In this document: positions 1 to 7,394 of the stretch, in pieces
Numbering within the stretch: position 1 is the first letter of the stretch
Layout: every line of letters starts with the position of its first letter
Source: CAZTTG01 sp964615935
Lineage (GTDB): Bacteria; Planctomycetota; UBA1135; GCA-002686595
Length of the DNA stretch: 31,453 nt
Direction of reading: 5' to 3'
NCBI GenBank assembly: GCA_964615935.1
Contig: CAZTTG010000076.1
Coordinates: 1-31,453 of the forward strand
Position numbers and translations under genes: made by a program
The notes under the pieces: generated by a model
Seen by the model: the letters and a program-made list of their open reading frames with translations, nothing else
What the model was told of the DNA's origin: nothing
Database searches by the model: none

Positions 1-27
1 CTCACGAGTCATGCAGAGAAGAGCGCG

Positions 28-576
28 ATGATGGAGATTGAACTGGAACAGCGGGATTACTCCCTCTTCGAAGGAGCCCTTGCGAAGCGGGCTCCTCGGT
101 TCGGAGAGGACGACATCCATGGCAACAGGAATAGTCCGGGCGGGCACGCTGTCGGACTTTGGGGGGAGATCGGCGTCTGGCGGTGGTTCGAGACGATCGG
201 CGTTCCAGTCGAGTGGACCGCCAAGGAGGATGACTCCCTTCCTGATTTCGTCGCATGTGGCCGAATCGGGATCGAGACCAAGGCTCAACGACCCCATAAC
301 TGGACTGATGAACTGGCAACAACCGTGCAGGAACAGTCCATGACCAATTGGCTCAAGAAGGAGGGCAACAAGTACGTCGTATGGACTGTCTGTCGTGATC
401 CCATGGAGGCGGGCGTACACCCTGTCCAGATCATGGGTTGGGACACTATCCAGGGGCTGAAGGACCTCGGGACCAAGACGATCCGACGTACTCAGCAGTA
501 TCAGACGTACCCGAACCACAACCAGGATCTAGGCGCCTTGGTCCAGCAGTTGCGGGCGGATTGCGGTGTCAAGTAG
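28..576 (+). CDS. PD-(D/E)XK nuclease-like protein
   Basis: This encodes 182 residues of otherwise unrecognised sequence. The centre has the layout of a PD-(D/E)XK nuclease core: a helix with GEIGVW (Glu47), then PDF (Asp73), nine residues, and ETK (Glu83, Lys85) followed by Gln87. In that fold the Asp, Glu and Lys bind metal and cleave DNA, so a nuclease role is inferred from the motif. No methyltransferase or other restriction partner lies next to it. Two ATGs sit at 28 and 31, behind a purine-rich stretch at 15-23. GC is clearly lower than in most of the window (about 50-67% in sampled 60-base lines), suggesting acquired DNA. It could instead be a non-catalytic member of the fold. Confidence 0.7.
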   Translation: MMEIELEQRDYSLFEGALAKRAPRFGEDDIHGNRNSPGGHAVGLWGEIGVWRWFETIGVPVEWTAKEDDSLPDFVACGRIGIETKAQRPHNWTDELATTVQEQSMTNWLKKEGNKYVVWTVCRDPMEAGVHPVQIMGWDTIQGLKDLGTKTIRRTQQYQTYPNHNQDLGALVQQLRADCGVK

Positions 577-593
577 ACCCCGCATAGGGGCGA

Positions 594-624
594 GCAGCGG
601 GCGGCGCTTCGCGCCACAGCTGAT
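594..624 (+). repeat. Intergenic repeat copy 1 (attC-like context)
   Basis: This GC-rich element lies in the 184-base spacer between the nuclease-like and zinc-ribbon genes and contains GGCGCTTCGCGCC, a small hairpin. A related copy sits at 1088-1116 in the next spacer: about 26 identical columns of 32, including the shared GCTTCGCGCC and GCTGAT. Fourteen bases further on, GTTGGAC (638-644) fits the R' core consensus GTTRRRY of integron attC sites. No matching left-hand core (RYYYAAC) was found upstream, so a complete attC cannot be claimed. Nothing else was recognised in this spacer. Confidence 0.45.
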
Positions 625-760
625 GCCGGACCCAATCGTTGGACGGACCTTCGGCCTGGACCGTCTGGCAGCGGCGCTTGTACGGTGCGGCCAACCGCCC
701 AGCCAGCCGCCCAGAGGATCGTGACCCCGCCAAGCGGCCAACGAAGCCGAGGATGCGAGA

Positions 761-1015
761 ATGGCGAGTATCATCTGCCCGAAGTGCGACCACTCCTTCG
801 ATAGCTCCGACACAGCCAACCGGGTTACGCCATGGGCGGCTGCTGCCGCGCTTGGGGCGATTGGCGCAGCGGTTGGTGCAACCGTCGGATTGGCCACTGC
901 CGGAACTGGGATGGCGGCGACGGTTCCGTTCGGAGCAGCCGGAGCGGCCATCGGCTTCTTCGGGGTGAAGAGCTTCAGACGGTGCCCCAAGTGTGGCAAG
1001 GCCTTCAAGGTGTGA
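761..1015 (+). CDS. Small zinc-ribbon membrane protein
   Basis: This is an 84-residue protein with a CPKC motif at each end (Cys6/Cys9 and Cys75/Cys78). The four cysteines look like one split zinc-ribbon site. Between them, residues 25-64 are almost entirely Ala, Gly, Val and Ile with Gly-x3-Gly spacing, resembling a glycine-zipper hairpin that could enter a membrane. The zinc site would then close two termini on the same face. GAGGA stands 7 bases before the ATG, which supports this start. The function is unknown. It belongs to the same run of small, co-oriented, lower-GC genes as its neighbours. Confidence 0.65.
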   Translation: MASIICPKCDHSFDSSDTANRVTPWAAAAALGAIGAAVGATVGLATAGTGMAATVPFGAAGAAIGFFGVKSFRRCPKCGKAFKV

Positions 1016-1028
1016 GAGCCACGTTGCC

Positions 1029-1035
1029 GTCCAAC
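1029..1035 (+). other. attC left-core-like box (GTCCAAC)
   Basis: GTCCAAC, 13 bases after the stop of the zinc-ribbon gene, fits the RYYYAAC left core of integron attC sites. It is the exact reverse complement of GTTGGAC at 638-644 in the previous spacer. No GTTRRRY partner follows before the next gene, so the site would be degenerate or coincidental. Confidence 0.25.
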
Positions 1036-1087
1036 GAGCTAAGGCTTTTCATCGCGGGACGCCTTGATGGATGGCCAACGAACGGAT

Positions 1088-1116
1088 GCAGCCGGACGGT
1101 GCTTCGCGCCGCTGAT
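1088..1116 (+). repeat. Intergenic repeat copy 2
   Basis: This is the second copy of the element at 594-624. It lies in the 214-base spacer before the lipoprotein gene and shares GCTTCGCGCC and GCTGAT with copy 1, with a three-base deletion between them. The rest of the spacer holds a tandem TTGTAAC doublet near 1160 and no recognisable gene. Confidence 0.45.
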
Positions 1117-1229
1117 CGGCAAGATGATCTGCTGACTGAAGCCCAAACGTCGCATACTTGTAACTTGTAACGACGCATGAAACCACTTCGACGCACAACT
1201 GACTCGACAACTTCACTGAGGACTTGATG

Positions 1230-1580
1230 ATGAGATCCGTGATCGTTCTGCTCTCGCTTCTTCTCGCTGCTTGCACGGGTACGGGAACTTTTCCCACTGG
1301 ATTAGACACTTCCGTCGATCTCTCGAAGGCCAACTACGAGGTAGTGAAGCAGAACGCTCGGGGGGAGAGTTCGGGCTTCAAACTACTCGGGATCATCCCG
1401 TTCAGCTCGCCGAGCTACGCCGATGCGATGGACCGACTCTATGACGACTCAGGTGTACCCGAGGCCGGGGGTGCTCACGCCCTCGCAAACGTCACCAAGG
1501 ACTCGTCCAGCACCTACTTGATTCTGTTTAGCATTCCAAAGCTCACGGTCCGAGCCGATGTGATCCGCTTCACGGACTGA
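1230..1580 (+). CDS. Small lipoprotein
   Basis: This encodes a 116-residue secreted lipoprotein. A short charged start (MRS) is followed by a hydrophobic stretch and the lipobox LAAC, with Cys15 as the predicted lipidated residue, so the mature protein would be anchored to a membrane facing the periplasm. The remainder, with GFKLLGIIPF and a C-terminal strand, resembles small TRL/DUF6567-like lipoproteins of unknown role; that family placement is from memory. TTG (1224), ATG (1227) and ATG (1230) are all in frame. GAGGA at 1218-1222 stands 7 bases before the third, which is chosen here. The stop codon lies inside a strong hairpin. Confidence 0.7.
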   Translation: MRSVIVLLSLLLAACTGTGTFPTGLDTSVDLSKANYEVVKQNARGESSGFKLLGIIPFSSPSYADAMDRLYDDSGVPEAGGAHALANVTKDSSSTYLILFSIPKLTVRADVIRFTD

Positions 1581-1601
1581 GGTCGGCATCGTCGGCCTCA
1601 G
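1577..1601 (+). terminator. Stem-loop overlapping the lipoprotein stop codon
   Basis: An 11-bp stem (1577-1587 with 1591-1601, two G-U pairs) closes a three-base ATC loop. The TGA stop is within the left arm. No T-run follows, so it would act as a non-canonical terminator or a 3' end protector rather than a textbook intrinsic terminator. Confidence 0.5.
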
Positions 1602-1717
1602 GTGGCATCCTCAGTGTTGCACCGCCGAGCAGGACGGGAGAGACTCCGACGGAAACGGGTCGCGAAGCCGCGAGAAGATGCCTGCGGCAGGCGACGGGAC
1701 GGGTTACACTGCGCACC

Positions 1718-2371
1718 ATGCAACCCGACCAGTTCACCGACATCTTCCACCGGGCCCGGGCCAGCGCGATCCTGCGGTGCGACGATCAGGAGGTCGCAGG
1801 GCAGGCCATGGAGGCCGCCATTCGGGGCGGCTTCGGGGTGGTGGAGTTCACCCTGACCATTCCCGGCGCCCTGGAGCTGATCGAGCACTTCTCGGCGCGC
1901 GAGAACCTCGTGGTCGGCGCCGGGACCGTGATGACCACCGATGAGGCCCACGCGGCCGTGTGCGCCGGCGCCAGCTTCCTGGTCTCGCCGACGGTCGAGG
2001 AGGACGTGGTCGCGGCCGCCACCGACCTGGGGGTGGCCGCCATGCCCGGTGCGCACACGCCCGCCGAGATGCTGCGCGCCCACCGGGCCGGCGCGCCGCT
2101 GGTCAAGCTCTTCCCGGCCCCCGCGGGCGGCCCGCTGTGGCTGCGCTCGGTGCTGGGACCGCTGCCGTTTCTGCGCGTCGTGCCGACCAACGGAGTCGAC
2201 GCCGACAACGCCCGGGAATGGCTCGACGCCGGCGCCTGGGCCCTGGGCTTCACGACCAGCCTCTTCGATCCGGCCGACCTGAAGGCCCAGGCCTTCGACC
2301 GCATCGAAACCCGCGCCAAGGCCATCCTGGAGCGGGTCCGCGCCGGCTGCAAGGGAGTGGCCTGGCCCTGA
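1718..2371 (+). CDS. eda: KDPG/KHG aldolase (Eda family)
   Basis: This class I aldolase is likely to split 2-keto-3-deoxy-6-phosphogluconate, or 4-hydroxy-2-oxoglutarate, into pyruvate plus an aldehyde in the cytoplasm. It has 217 residues, the normal family length. Visible landmarks are VVEFTL with Glu43, GAGTVMTT at 67-74, and VKLFPAP with Lys130 as the Schiff-base lysine. PTNGVDADN sits where the family has its PTGGI phosphate-binding loop. The residue after EFTL is not the arginine of E. coli Eda, so substrate choice is uncertain. It stands alone with no Entner-Doudoroff neighbour, and no clear Shine-Dalgarno precedes the ATG. Confidence 0.88.
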   Translation: MQPDQFTDIFHRARASAILRCDDQEVAGQAMEAAIRGGFGVVEFTLTIPGALELIEHFSARENLVVGAGTVMTTDEAHAAVCAGASFLVSPTVEEDVVAAATDLGVAAMPGAHTPAEMLRAHRAGAPLVKLFPAPAGGPLWLRSVLGPLPFLRVVPTNGVDADNAREWLDAGAWALGFTTSLFDPADLKAQAFDRIETRAKAILERVRAGCKGVAWP

Positions 2372-2445
2372 GGGCGGCCGTCGGGATGGGCTCACGGCCC
2401 GGCGGGCACGAAAGGCCGCGGGCGCCGGATGAGGTGAAAGCAGGC

Positions 2446-2473
2446 TTGACTGGCCCGGCATGTTGGGTATATT
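2446..2473 (+). promoter_or_regulatory. Sigma70-type promoter of the AbiE operon
   Basis: TTGACT (2446-2451) and TATATT (2468-2473) are separated by 16 bases, close to the sigma70 consensus and striking in such GC-rich DNA. Initiation would fall near 2480, exactly where the inner stem of the downstream dyad begins. Confidence 0.65.
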
Positions 2474-2526
2474 AGAGGCGCAGTAGTTCCCCAGAAAGGG
2501 GGATAATTGCAGCGGAGCTATACCCA
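2464..2526 (+). promoter_or_regulatory. Large dyad in the AbiE leader (operator or RNA hairpin)
   Basis: A perfect 8-bp outer inverted repeat, TGGGTATA (2464-2471) with TATACCCA (2519-2526), frames an inner stem. In that stem 2480-2492 pairs with 2498-2510 around an AGAAA loop, with 12 of 13 pairs possible counting G-U. The left outer arm covers the -10 element and the right one touches the ATG. The ribosome site GGAG (2514-2517) lies between arms. AbiEi antitoxins are known to repress their own promoters by binding inverted repeats, so this is a likely operator. It may also fold as RNA. Confidence 0.65.
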
Positions 2527-3332
2527 TGGTCACCCCGCGCGCGCCAGGGCCTCGAAGCCGGGACCGACTCAGCTCCGTCCTCCGCGCGACCGGCGGGCTC
2601 GTCACCCCGGACCGTGCCGCGAAGGTGCTTCAGCTCGACCGGCGAAGCGCCGCCAAGACCCTGGCTCGGTGGGCGGCTCAGGGCTGGCTCGTCAGGCTGC
2701 GCCGAGGCCTCTACGGACCCACCACCCTCGACTCGACGGGTGAGGAGGCGCCGCTCGAACAGCCCTGGGTGCTCGTGCCAGAGCTCTTCGAGCCCGCCTA
2801 CGTCGGCGGATGGTCGGCGGCCGAGCATTGGGATCTCACCGAGCAGATCTTCCGAGAGGTCTGCGTCTTCACGGCTCGTTCCGTGCGCAGGAAGCGCACC
2901 CTGGCGGGCGGGGCTGCCTACGTCCTGAATCAGATCCAGCCCGCGCAGGTCTACGGCACGAGCTCGATCTGGCACGGCCGCACGCGAATCCAGGTCTCCG
3001 ACCGGCATCGCACGATCCTGGATCTCCTCTGGCGGCCCGCCGTCGGCGGTGGGATCCGGCACGTCGCATCCTGCCTGCAGGAGTACCTGCGCGGCCCAGA
3101 CAGCGACCTGGAGATGGTCATTGCATATGCGGATCGCCTCGGAGTAGGTGCGGTCTTCAAGCGCTTGGGGTTCCTCCTCGAGCGCTCCGGGGACGCCGAG
3201 ACCGGGGTGATTAACGCCTGCCTGGATCGATTGTCGGCCGGCAACGCGAAGCTCGATCCCGCGCTCCGGTGCCACAAGCTCGTCAAGCGCTGGCGCCTGT
3301 GGGTGTCGGTGGGCTGGATGGGGGACACGTGA
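2526..3332 (+). CDS. abiEi: AbiEi-type antitoxin / autorepressor
   Basis: This is the antitoxin of a type IV toxin-antitoxin (abortive infection) pair, 268 residues. Residues 13-65 form a winged helix-turn-helix ending in RLRRGLYGP, the usual start of AbiEi proteins. The C-terminal part, with a YVGGWSAAEHWDL segment and a conserved TILDLL helix, is the domain that neutralises the toxin in characterised systems. GGAG stands 8 bases before the ATG. The stop overlaps the toxin GTG by four bases (GTGA), as expected for translational coupling. Regulation is probably by self-binding to the dyad that spans promoter and start codon. Assignment rests on domain pattern plus partner. Confidence 0.85.
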   Translation: MVTPRAPGPRSRDRLSSVLRATGGLVTPDRAAKVLQLDRRSAAKTLARWAAQGWLVRLRRGLYGPTTLDSTGEEAPLEQPWVLVPELFEPAYVGGWSAAEHWDLTEQIFREVCVFTARSVRRKRTLAGGAAYVLNQIQPAQVYGTSSIWHGRTRIQVSDRHRTILDLLWRPAVGGGIRHVASCLQEYLRGPDSDLEMVIAYADRLGVGAVFKRLGFLLERSGDAETGVINACLDRLSAGNAKLDPALRCHKLVKRWRLWVSVGWMGDT

Positions 3333-4525
3333 TCGACTCCCAGGAGGTCCGTGAGCGGGCGGCAGACCTCTCGCTCCGGCCCGAGGTCATCGAGAAGGAT
3401 TACGTCCTGGGTTGGATCCTGGCCGGCATCGCTGCTCACCCCGGCCTCGACGCGTCCTGGGTCTTCAAGGGAGGAACCTGCCTCAAGAAGGTCCACTCCG
3501 AGACCTTCCGCTTCTCCGAAGACCTCGATTTCACCCTCGAGGATGCGAGCCAACAGGACGAGCATCACCTGCGGAATGCGTTCGCGGGAGTCTCGGCGTG
3601 GGTGTACGAGAACTGTGGCATCGAGCTGCCCGCCGGTCAGATCCGGTTCGAGGTCTACACCAATCCGCGGGGGAAGAAGTCGGTCGAGGGCAGGCTCTAC
3701 TACCGAGGGCCGCTTCGCCTGCCTGGGAGTCTGCCCAGGATCAAGCTCGATCTGACGGCTGACGAAGCTCTCGTGCTGCCACCCACGAGGCAGCGGATCT
3801 GGCATCCCTACTCGGACGAGTCGGCGGAGGATATGTGGATTCGGTGCTACTGCCTCCCCGAGATCTTCGCGGAGAAGACCCGGGCCTTGGCGGAACGCGG
3901 GCGGCCGCGCGATCTCTATGACGTCATTCAGCTCTTTCGGCGATCGGAGTGCTGGTCTCTGGCCGAGACCATCCTCCCGGTGCTGGCCCGCAAGTGTGAG
4001 TTCAAGGGCATCCCGCTGGCCGATGCCGGCAGCGTGGAGCCGTACCATGACGAGCTCATGGCTGACTGGGAGCAGATGCTCGCTCGCCAGCTACCGTCCC
4101 TACCCTCCTTCGAAAGGTACTGGTCGGCGCTCCAGAGGTTCTTTGACTGGCTCCATGGTCGGATGACGCTCGAGCCGCCATCAGTACACCCGCACGCCGG
4201 CCAGGGCACGCCCCTCCGGCCTGAGATTGGCGGGTTCCGGCGCCTGGGCCTGCCTGCGAGGATCCTGGAGGCGGTGCGATTCGCCGCCGTCAATCACCTG
4301 TGCGTCGAGCTGGAGTACGAGGACGCCGACGGGAGCCGCAGCACGCGAGCGATCGAGCCATACTCACTGCGGAGGATGTCCGCCGGGGACGTCATCCTTC
4401 ACGCGGAACGAGCGGATGGCGCCGGCCACCGCGCCTATCGAGTGGACGGCATCGCGGAGGTCAGGGTCCTCGACCAGGCGTTCTCGCCGCGGTTCCTCGT
4501 GGAGCTGCTCCCCCAAGGACGGTAG
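3329..4525 (+). CDS. abiEii: AbiEii nucleotidyltransferase toxin with C-terminal WYL-like domain
   Basis: This is the toxin of the pair, 398 residues from the GTG that overlaps the antitoxin stop. Nucleotidyltransferase motifs are intact: FKGGTCLKK (46-54), RFSEDLDF (61-68, metal ligands Asp65 and Asp67), KLD (139-141), and EKxRAxxER followed by RDLYD (182-198). Characterised relatives block growth by transferring nucleotides, and some modify tRNA acceptor ends. Residues 311-390 look like a WYL-type ligand-binding domain: an alpha start (RILEAVRFAA), VELEYEDADG, IEPYSLRR, HAYRVDGI-like strand, and a final FSPRF. That domain usually senses nucleic acid or nucleotide signals in phage-defence regulators, so it may control the toxin. 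The WYL call is by pattern only. Confidence 0.85.
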   Translation: MIDSQEVRERAADLSLRPEVIEKDYVLGWILAGIAAHPGLDASWVFKGGTCLKKVHSETFRFSEDLDFTLEDASQQDEHHLRNAFAGVSAWVYENCGIELPAGQIRFEVYTNPRGKKSVEGRLYYRGPLRLPGSLPRIKLDLTADEALVLPPTRQRIWHPYSDESAEDMWIRCYCLPEIFAEKTRALAERGRPRDLYDVIQLFRRSECWSLAETILPVLARKCEFKGIPLADAGSVEPYHDELMADWEQMLARQLPSLPSFERYWSALQRFFDWLHGRMTLEPPSVHPHAGQGTPLRPEIGGFRRLGLPARILEAVRFAAVNHLCVELEYEDADGSRSTRAIEPYSLRRMSAGDVILHAERADGAGHRAYRVDGIAEVRVLDQAFSPRFLVELLPQGR

Positions 4526-4556
4526 GTGGCGACGATGGGCTGGAGCGTCCCCCGAG

Positions 4557-5537
4557 TCAGAGACAGGCCTCGATCAGCCCGTCCATCGCCTCCCCCCGCT
4601 GGATCAGCTTCACGCTGTTGAAGCCCGCCTCCTTCAGGGCCTCCTCCATCTCGGGGAAGGTGTAGGAGTCGCCCCCCTGCGTGCAGACCAGCATGTTCAG
4701 GGCGAAGAGCGCCCCCGCGGGCGGATCGATCCGGGCCTCGTCCAGGACGTAGTCGCGGATGAGCAGCGAGCCGCCCGGGACCAGCACCTCGCGGATCCTG
4801 CGGAAGAGCTCGACGTTCTGCGCGGGGCTGTTCTGGTGGGCGATCGCCGAGAGGAGGGCCAGATCACAACCCCCGGGCAGCTCGTCCTCGTAGAAGTCGC
4901 CCGCCACCAGCGCGGTGCGCGAGAGGAGACCCTCCTCCTCGAGATTGCGCTCCGCCAGGGGGACCACCTCGGGGAGATCGAAGACCGTCGCCGACATGCG
5001 GGGATTGCGGCGCAGGAAGGCCATGGTGTAGGTCGCCGGCCCCGCGCCGATGTCCAGCAGGCGCTCGAAGCGGTCCAGATCGCAGACCTCCGCGATCCGG
5101 TGCGCCGTCTCGCGCCCGACCACCGCCATGGCGCCGATGAAGTCCTCGAGCTGCTTGCCCCCGCGGCGGGTGACCGGATCCCGGTGGGGATTGCACCCCA
5201 TCCGCACGCTCTCGGTGAGGTGGCCCCAGTTCTCCCACAGATGGCTCAGGTGCCGCGCCATGGGAAGGACCGTCTGCGGATGAGCCGAGGACAGAGGAGC
5301 GGCCACCTCGCCGAGGCGGTAGAGATCCTCCGACCTCTCGAGGAGGCCGAAGGTGAGCAGGCAGTCCATCAGCCGCCTCAAGGCCCGGGCGTCCGCGTCC
5401 AGCCGCGAGGCCAGCTCGACGGCGCTGGCGGGCCGCTCCTCCAGCGCCGTGAACAGGTCCAGGTCGATCGCCGTGAGCACGACCCGGCTCCGCATGAACG
5501 ACCTCGCCTCCGCGAGGATCTCGGTCGGATCCGCCAT
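4557..5537 (-). CDS. SAM-dependent O-methyltransferase-like protein
   Basis: This encodes 326 residues with the two-domain plan of the acetylserotonin/small-molecule O-methyltransferase family. Residues 10-85 form a winged-helix dimerisation domain (AIDLDLFTALEE, then RALRRLMDCL). From about 155 there is a Rossmann fold whose SAM loop is LDIGAGPATYT (161-171), with FDLPEVV following. AIAHQNS places His234 where plant-type enzymes carry their catalytic histidine. The substrate is unknown. The chosen ATG aligns with the family start; extending the frame to 5600 adds a low-complexity tail. It sits 95 bases downstream of the two carboxypeptidase-regulatory-like genes on the same strand and could be cotranscribed. 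It converges on the AbiE operon. Confidence 0.82.
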   Translation of the reverse strand: MADPTEILAEARSFMRSRVVLTAIDLDLFTALEERPASAVELASRLDADARALRRLMDCLLTFGLLERSEDLYRLGEVAAPLSSAHPQTVLPMARHLSHLWENWGHLTESVRMGCNPHRDPVTRRGGKQLEDFIGAMAVVGRETAHRIAEVCDLDRFERLLDIGAGPATYTMAFLRRNPRMSATVFDLPEVVPLAERNLEEEGLLSRTALVAGDFYEDELPGGCDLALLSAIAHQNSPAQNVELFRRIREVLVPGGSLLIRDYVLDEARIDPPAGALFALNMLVCTQGGDSYTFPEMEEALKEAGFNSVKLIQRGEAMDGLIEACL

Positions 5538-5632
5538 GGTCAGGGTACGCCCTTCTGCGTCCGGTGACGCGCCATACCGCGCCGGGTCGCGCGGGGGCAA
5601 GTGGTGTACACTGCCTCGGGCCCGACTTCCAC

Positions 5633-7351
5633 CTACTCCGGCGAGAGCCAGACCTCGACCTCGGTGATCTCGCCGGCGAGGATCCGGAAGTCCTTTGCGG
5701 CCGAGGCGTAGCCCTCGACCGCGAGCTCGAAGCGGTAGCTGCCCGGCGCGAGCGGCTCAAAGCCCGTGGTGAACGGAATGCCGGTGGCCAGGAGGTTGGT
5801 CGAGGAGCCGGAGTGGGTCTCGGGCCAGCGGGGATCGATGAAGCCGGTGCGGTACCGCAGCTCCTGGCCGTCGAGCCAGATCCTGGCCACGCGCAGCGGC
5901 ATCTCCTCCTGCGAATCGGTGAGCCGAGCGGTCAGCCGCAGGCGCCCTCCCTTCTCCAGCCGGATGGGGATCGGATCCACGCGCTCCGGATCCACGACGA
6001 GGCCCTCCAGCTCGAGGGTCGAGTAGAAGAGGTGCTGCGGATCCAGCCTGAGATCGAATCGTCCGGCCGGGGCGTCCATCCAGTACGCGCCCGGCCGGCT
6101 CTCGACCGCGGTCAGGCTGGCGAAACGGATCGGGATGTCCGTCGACTCCAGGAAGAGCACGGTCTCGATGTCGCCGACGGGCTCGCCATCAGACCCGGTG
6201 ACCGACAGCACGAGCCTGGAGAGCTCGAGCGCCCTGAGGGTCAGCACCATGCGGCTCTCGTACTGACCCTCCGGCACCACGAGGCTCCTCCAGTCCATCT
6301 TTGCCCCGGCCTCGACGCACACGGAGACCAGGCCGGGCGCGATGCGCCGCCACGCCAAGCCGTCGCGGATGTCGCCCGCGCCTCCCCGGGACCTGCCTTC
6401 GGGAGTCGTGATCGTCCAGGAGCTGTCCGCCCTCGCGACGGGGACCCCGGCCTCGTCGCGGACGAGTATCTCGAGCCGGTACCCGTCGAACACCAGCCGG
6501 ACGTCCCGCGCCCCGACCGGGCGCTGCTCCATGGGATCGCGCGAGAACCAGTCATCCAGCCGGAATCCATAGGTGCCGGGCGCGAGTCCGCCGATCCGGA
6601 AGCTCCCGTCCACTCCCGTGACGTCCCAGCCATAGGGCAGGCCCTGCGCGCCCTCCAGGAGGCCGATGGGAGCCTCCTCGGTGTTGAAGGTGTCCACGGG
6701 CAGCTCGCCGCTGACGGCCACATCGACGGCGTAGACCTCCATCTCCCTCACCGCGCTGCCGTCGGGGTAGACGACGACGCCGGCGATCTCGCCGGACCCC
6801 TCGAGGAAGAGATCGGGGAGCGCGGTGTCCCCCCTGGCCTCGATCGGGAGAGGGCCGATGCTGCCGGTCCCCACGCCGAACTTCATCGCGTTGACGAGCG
6901 CCTCGCCGGACTGGCTCGCGGGGATGGCGAAGCGGCCCTCGGAGTCCGTCGTGCGGAGGCTCTTGTCCCGGTGGGGGACCCACTCCTCCCACATCCAGCC
7001 CCCCTCCCCGAAGCGGACGTTCACGGCCGCCCCGGCGACGGGGGATCCATCGGCCGCCAGCACGCGGCCCTTCAAGCTGGGGAGGGGCTCCAGGGGGGAA
7101 TCCGGCGTCTCTCCAGCCTCTACCACCTTCGCCTCGGGGGTGGTCTCAGGCGCGGCGGGGGACTCTCGCTCCGCCGCCTCCACCCGCTCCTCGGGGCTCG
7201 GCGGGTCGGGGCCGGCCGACTCCTCGGCGGTCGGGGAGGATCCGGCGAGTGACACGGGACCCCTCTCCGACTCCAGCGCGCGCAGGATGAGCGCCACGGC
7301 GGCCAGACCCACCGCGACGGCGATCGCGGCGACCGGATGGGCCATCTTCAT
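5633..7351 (-). CDS. Membrane-anchored carboxypeptidase-regulatory-like domain protein (copy A)
   Basis: This is a secreted, membrane-tethered protein of 572 residues. One N-terminal helix (about residues 6-25) is followed by a Pro/Glu-rich linker. Repeated beta-sandwich segments of the carboxypeptidase-regulatory type follow, each with the pattern GxVLAADGSPVAGAAV then TDSEGRFAI, or VDGSFRIGGLAPGTY. It is a paralogue of the gene immediately upstream (7395-9431), sharing NAMKFG, GTGSIGP, PDGSAVR, EGAQGLPYG and the ending EVEVWLSPE. It lacks one N-terminal module that the other copy has. GGAGGAGG at 7357-7364 favours ATG 7351 over an overlapping GTG at 7357. Function is unknown; such domains usually mediate cell-surface binding. 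Confidence 0.72.
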   Translation of the reverse strand: MKMAHPVAAIAVAVGLAAVALILRALESERGPVSLAGSSPTAEESAGPDPPSPEERVEAAERESPAAPETTPEAKVVEAGETPDSPLEPLPSLKGRVLAADGSPVAGAAVNVRFGEGGWMWEEWVPHRDKSLRTTDSEGRFAIPASQSGEALVNAMKFGVGTGSIGPLPIEARGDTALPDLFLEGSGEIAGVVVYPDGSAVREMEVYAVDVAVSGELPVDTFNTEEAPIGLLEGAQGLPYGWDVTGVDGSFRIGGLAPGTYGFRLDDWFSRDPMEQRPVGARDVRLVFDGYRLEILVRDEAGVPVARADSSWTITTPEGRSRGGAGDIRDGLAWRRIAPGLVSVCVEAGAKMDWRSLVVPEGQYESRMVLTLRALELSRLVLSVTGSDGEPVGDIETVLFLESTDIPIRFASLTAVESRPGAYWMDAPAGRFDLRLDPQHLFYSTLELEGLVVDPERVDPIPIRLEKGGRLRLTARLTDSQEEMPLRVARIWLDGQELRYRTGFIDPRWPETHSGSSTNLLATGIPFTTGFEPLAPGSYRFELAVEGYASAAKDFRILAGEITEVEVWLSPE

Positions 7352-7394
7352 CTTCACCTCCTCCGTCCGGACTCCGATGTGCCGGGCGAGTGCC

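Noticed and set aside
577..760. A complete attC recombination site.
   Set aside because: Only a right-hand core (GTTGGAC) was found; no left core pairs with it and the arms do not form a convincing attC stem. Reported only as attC-like.
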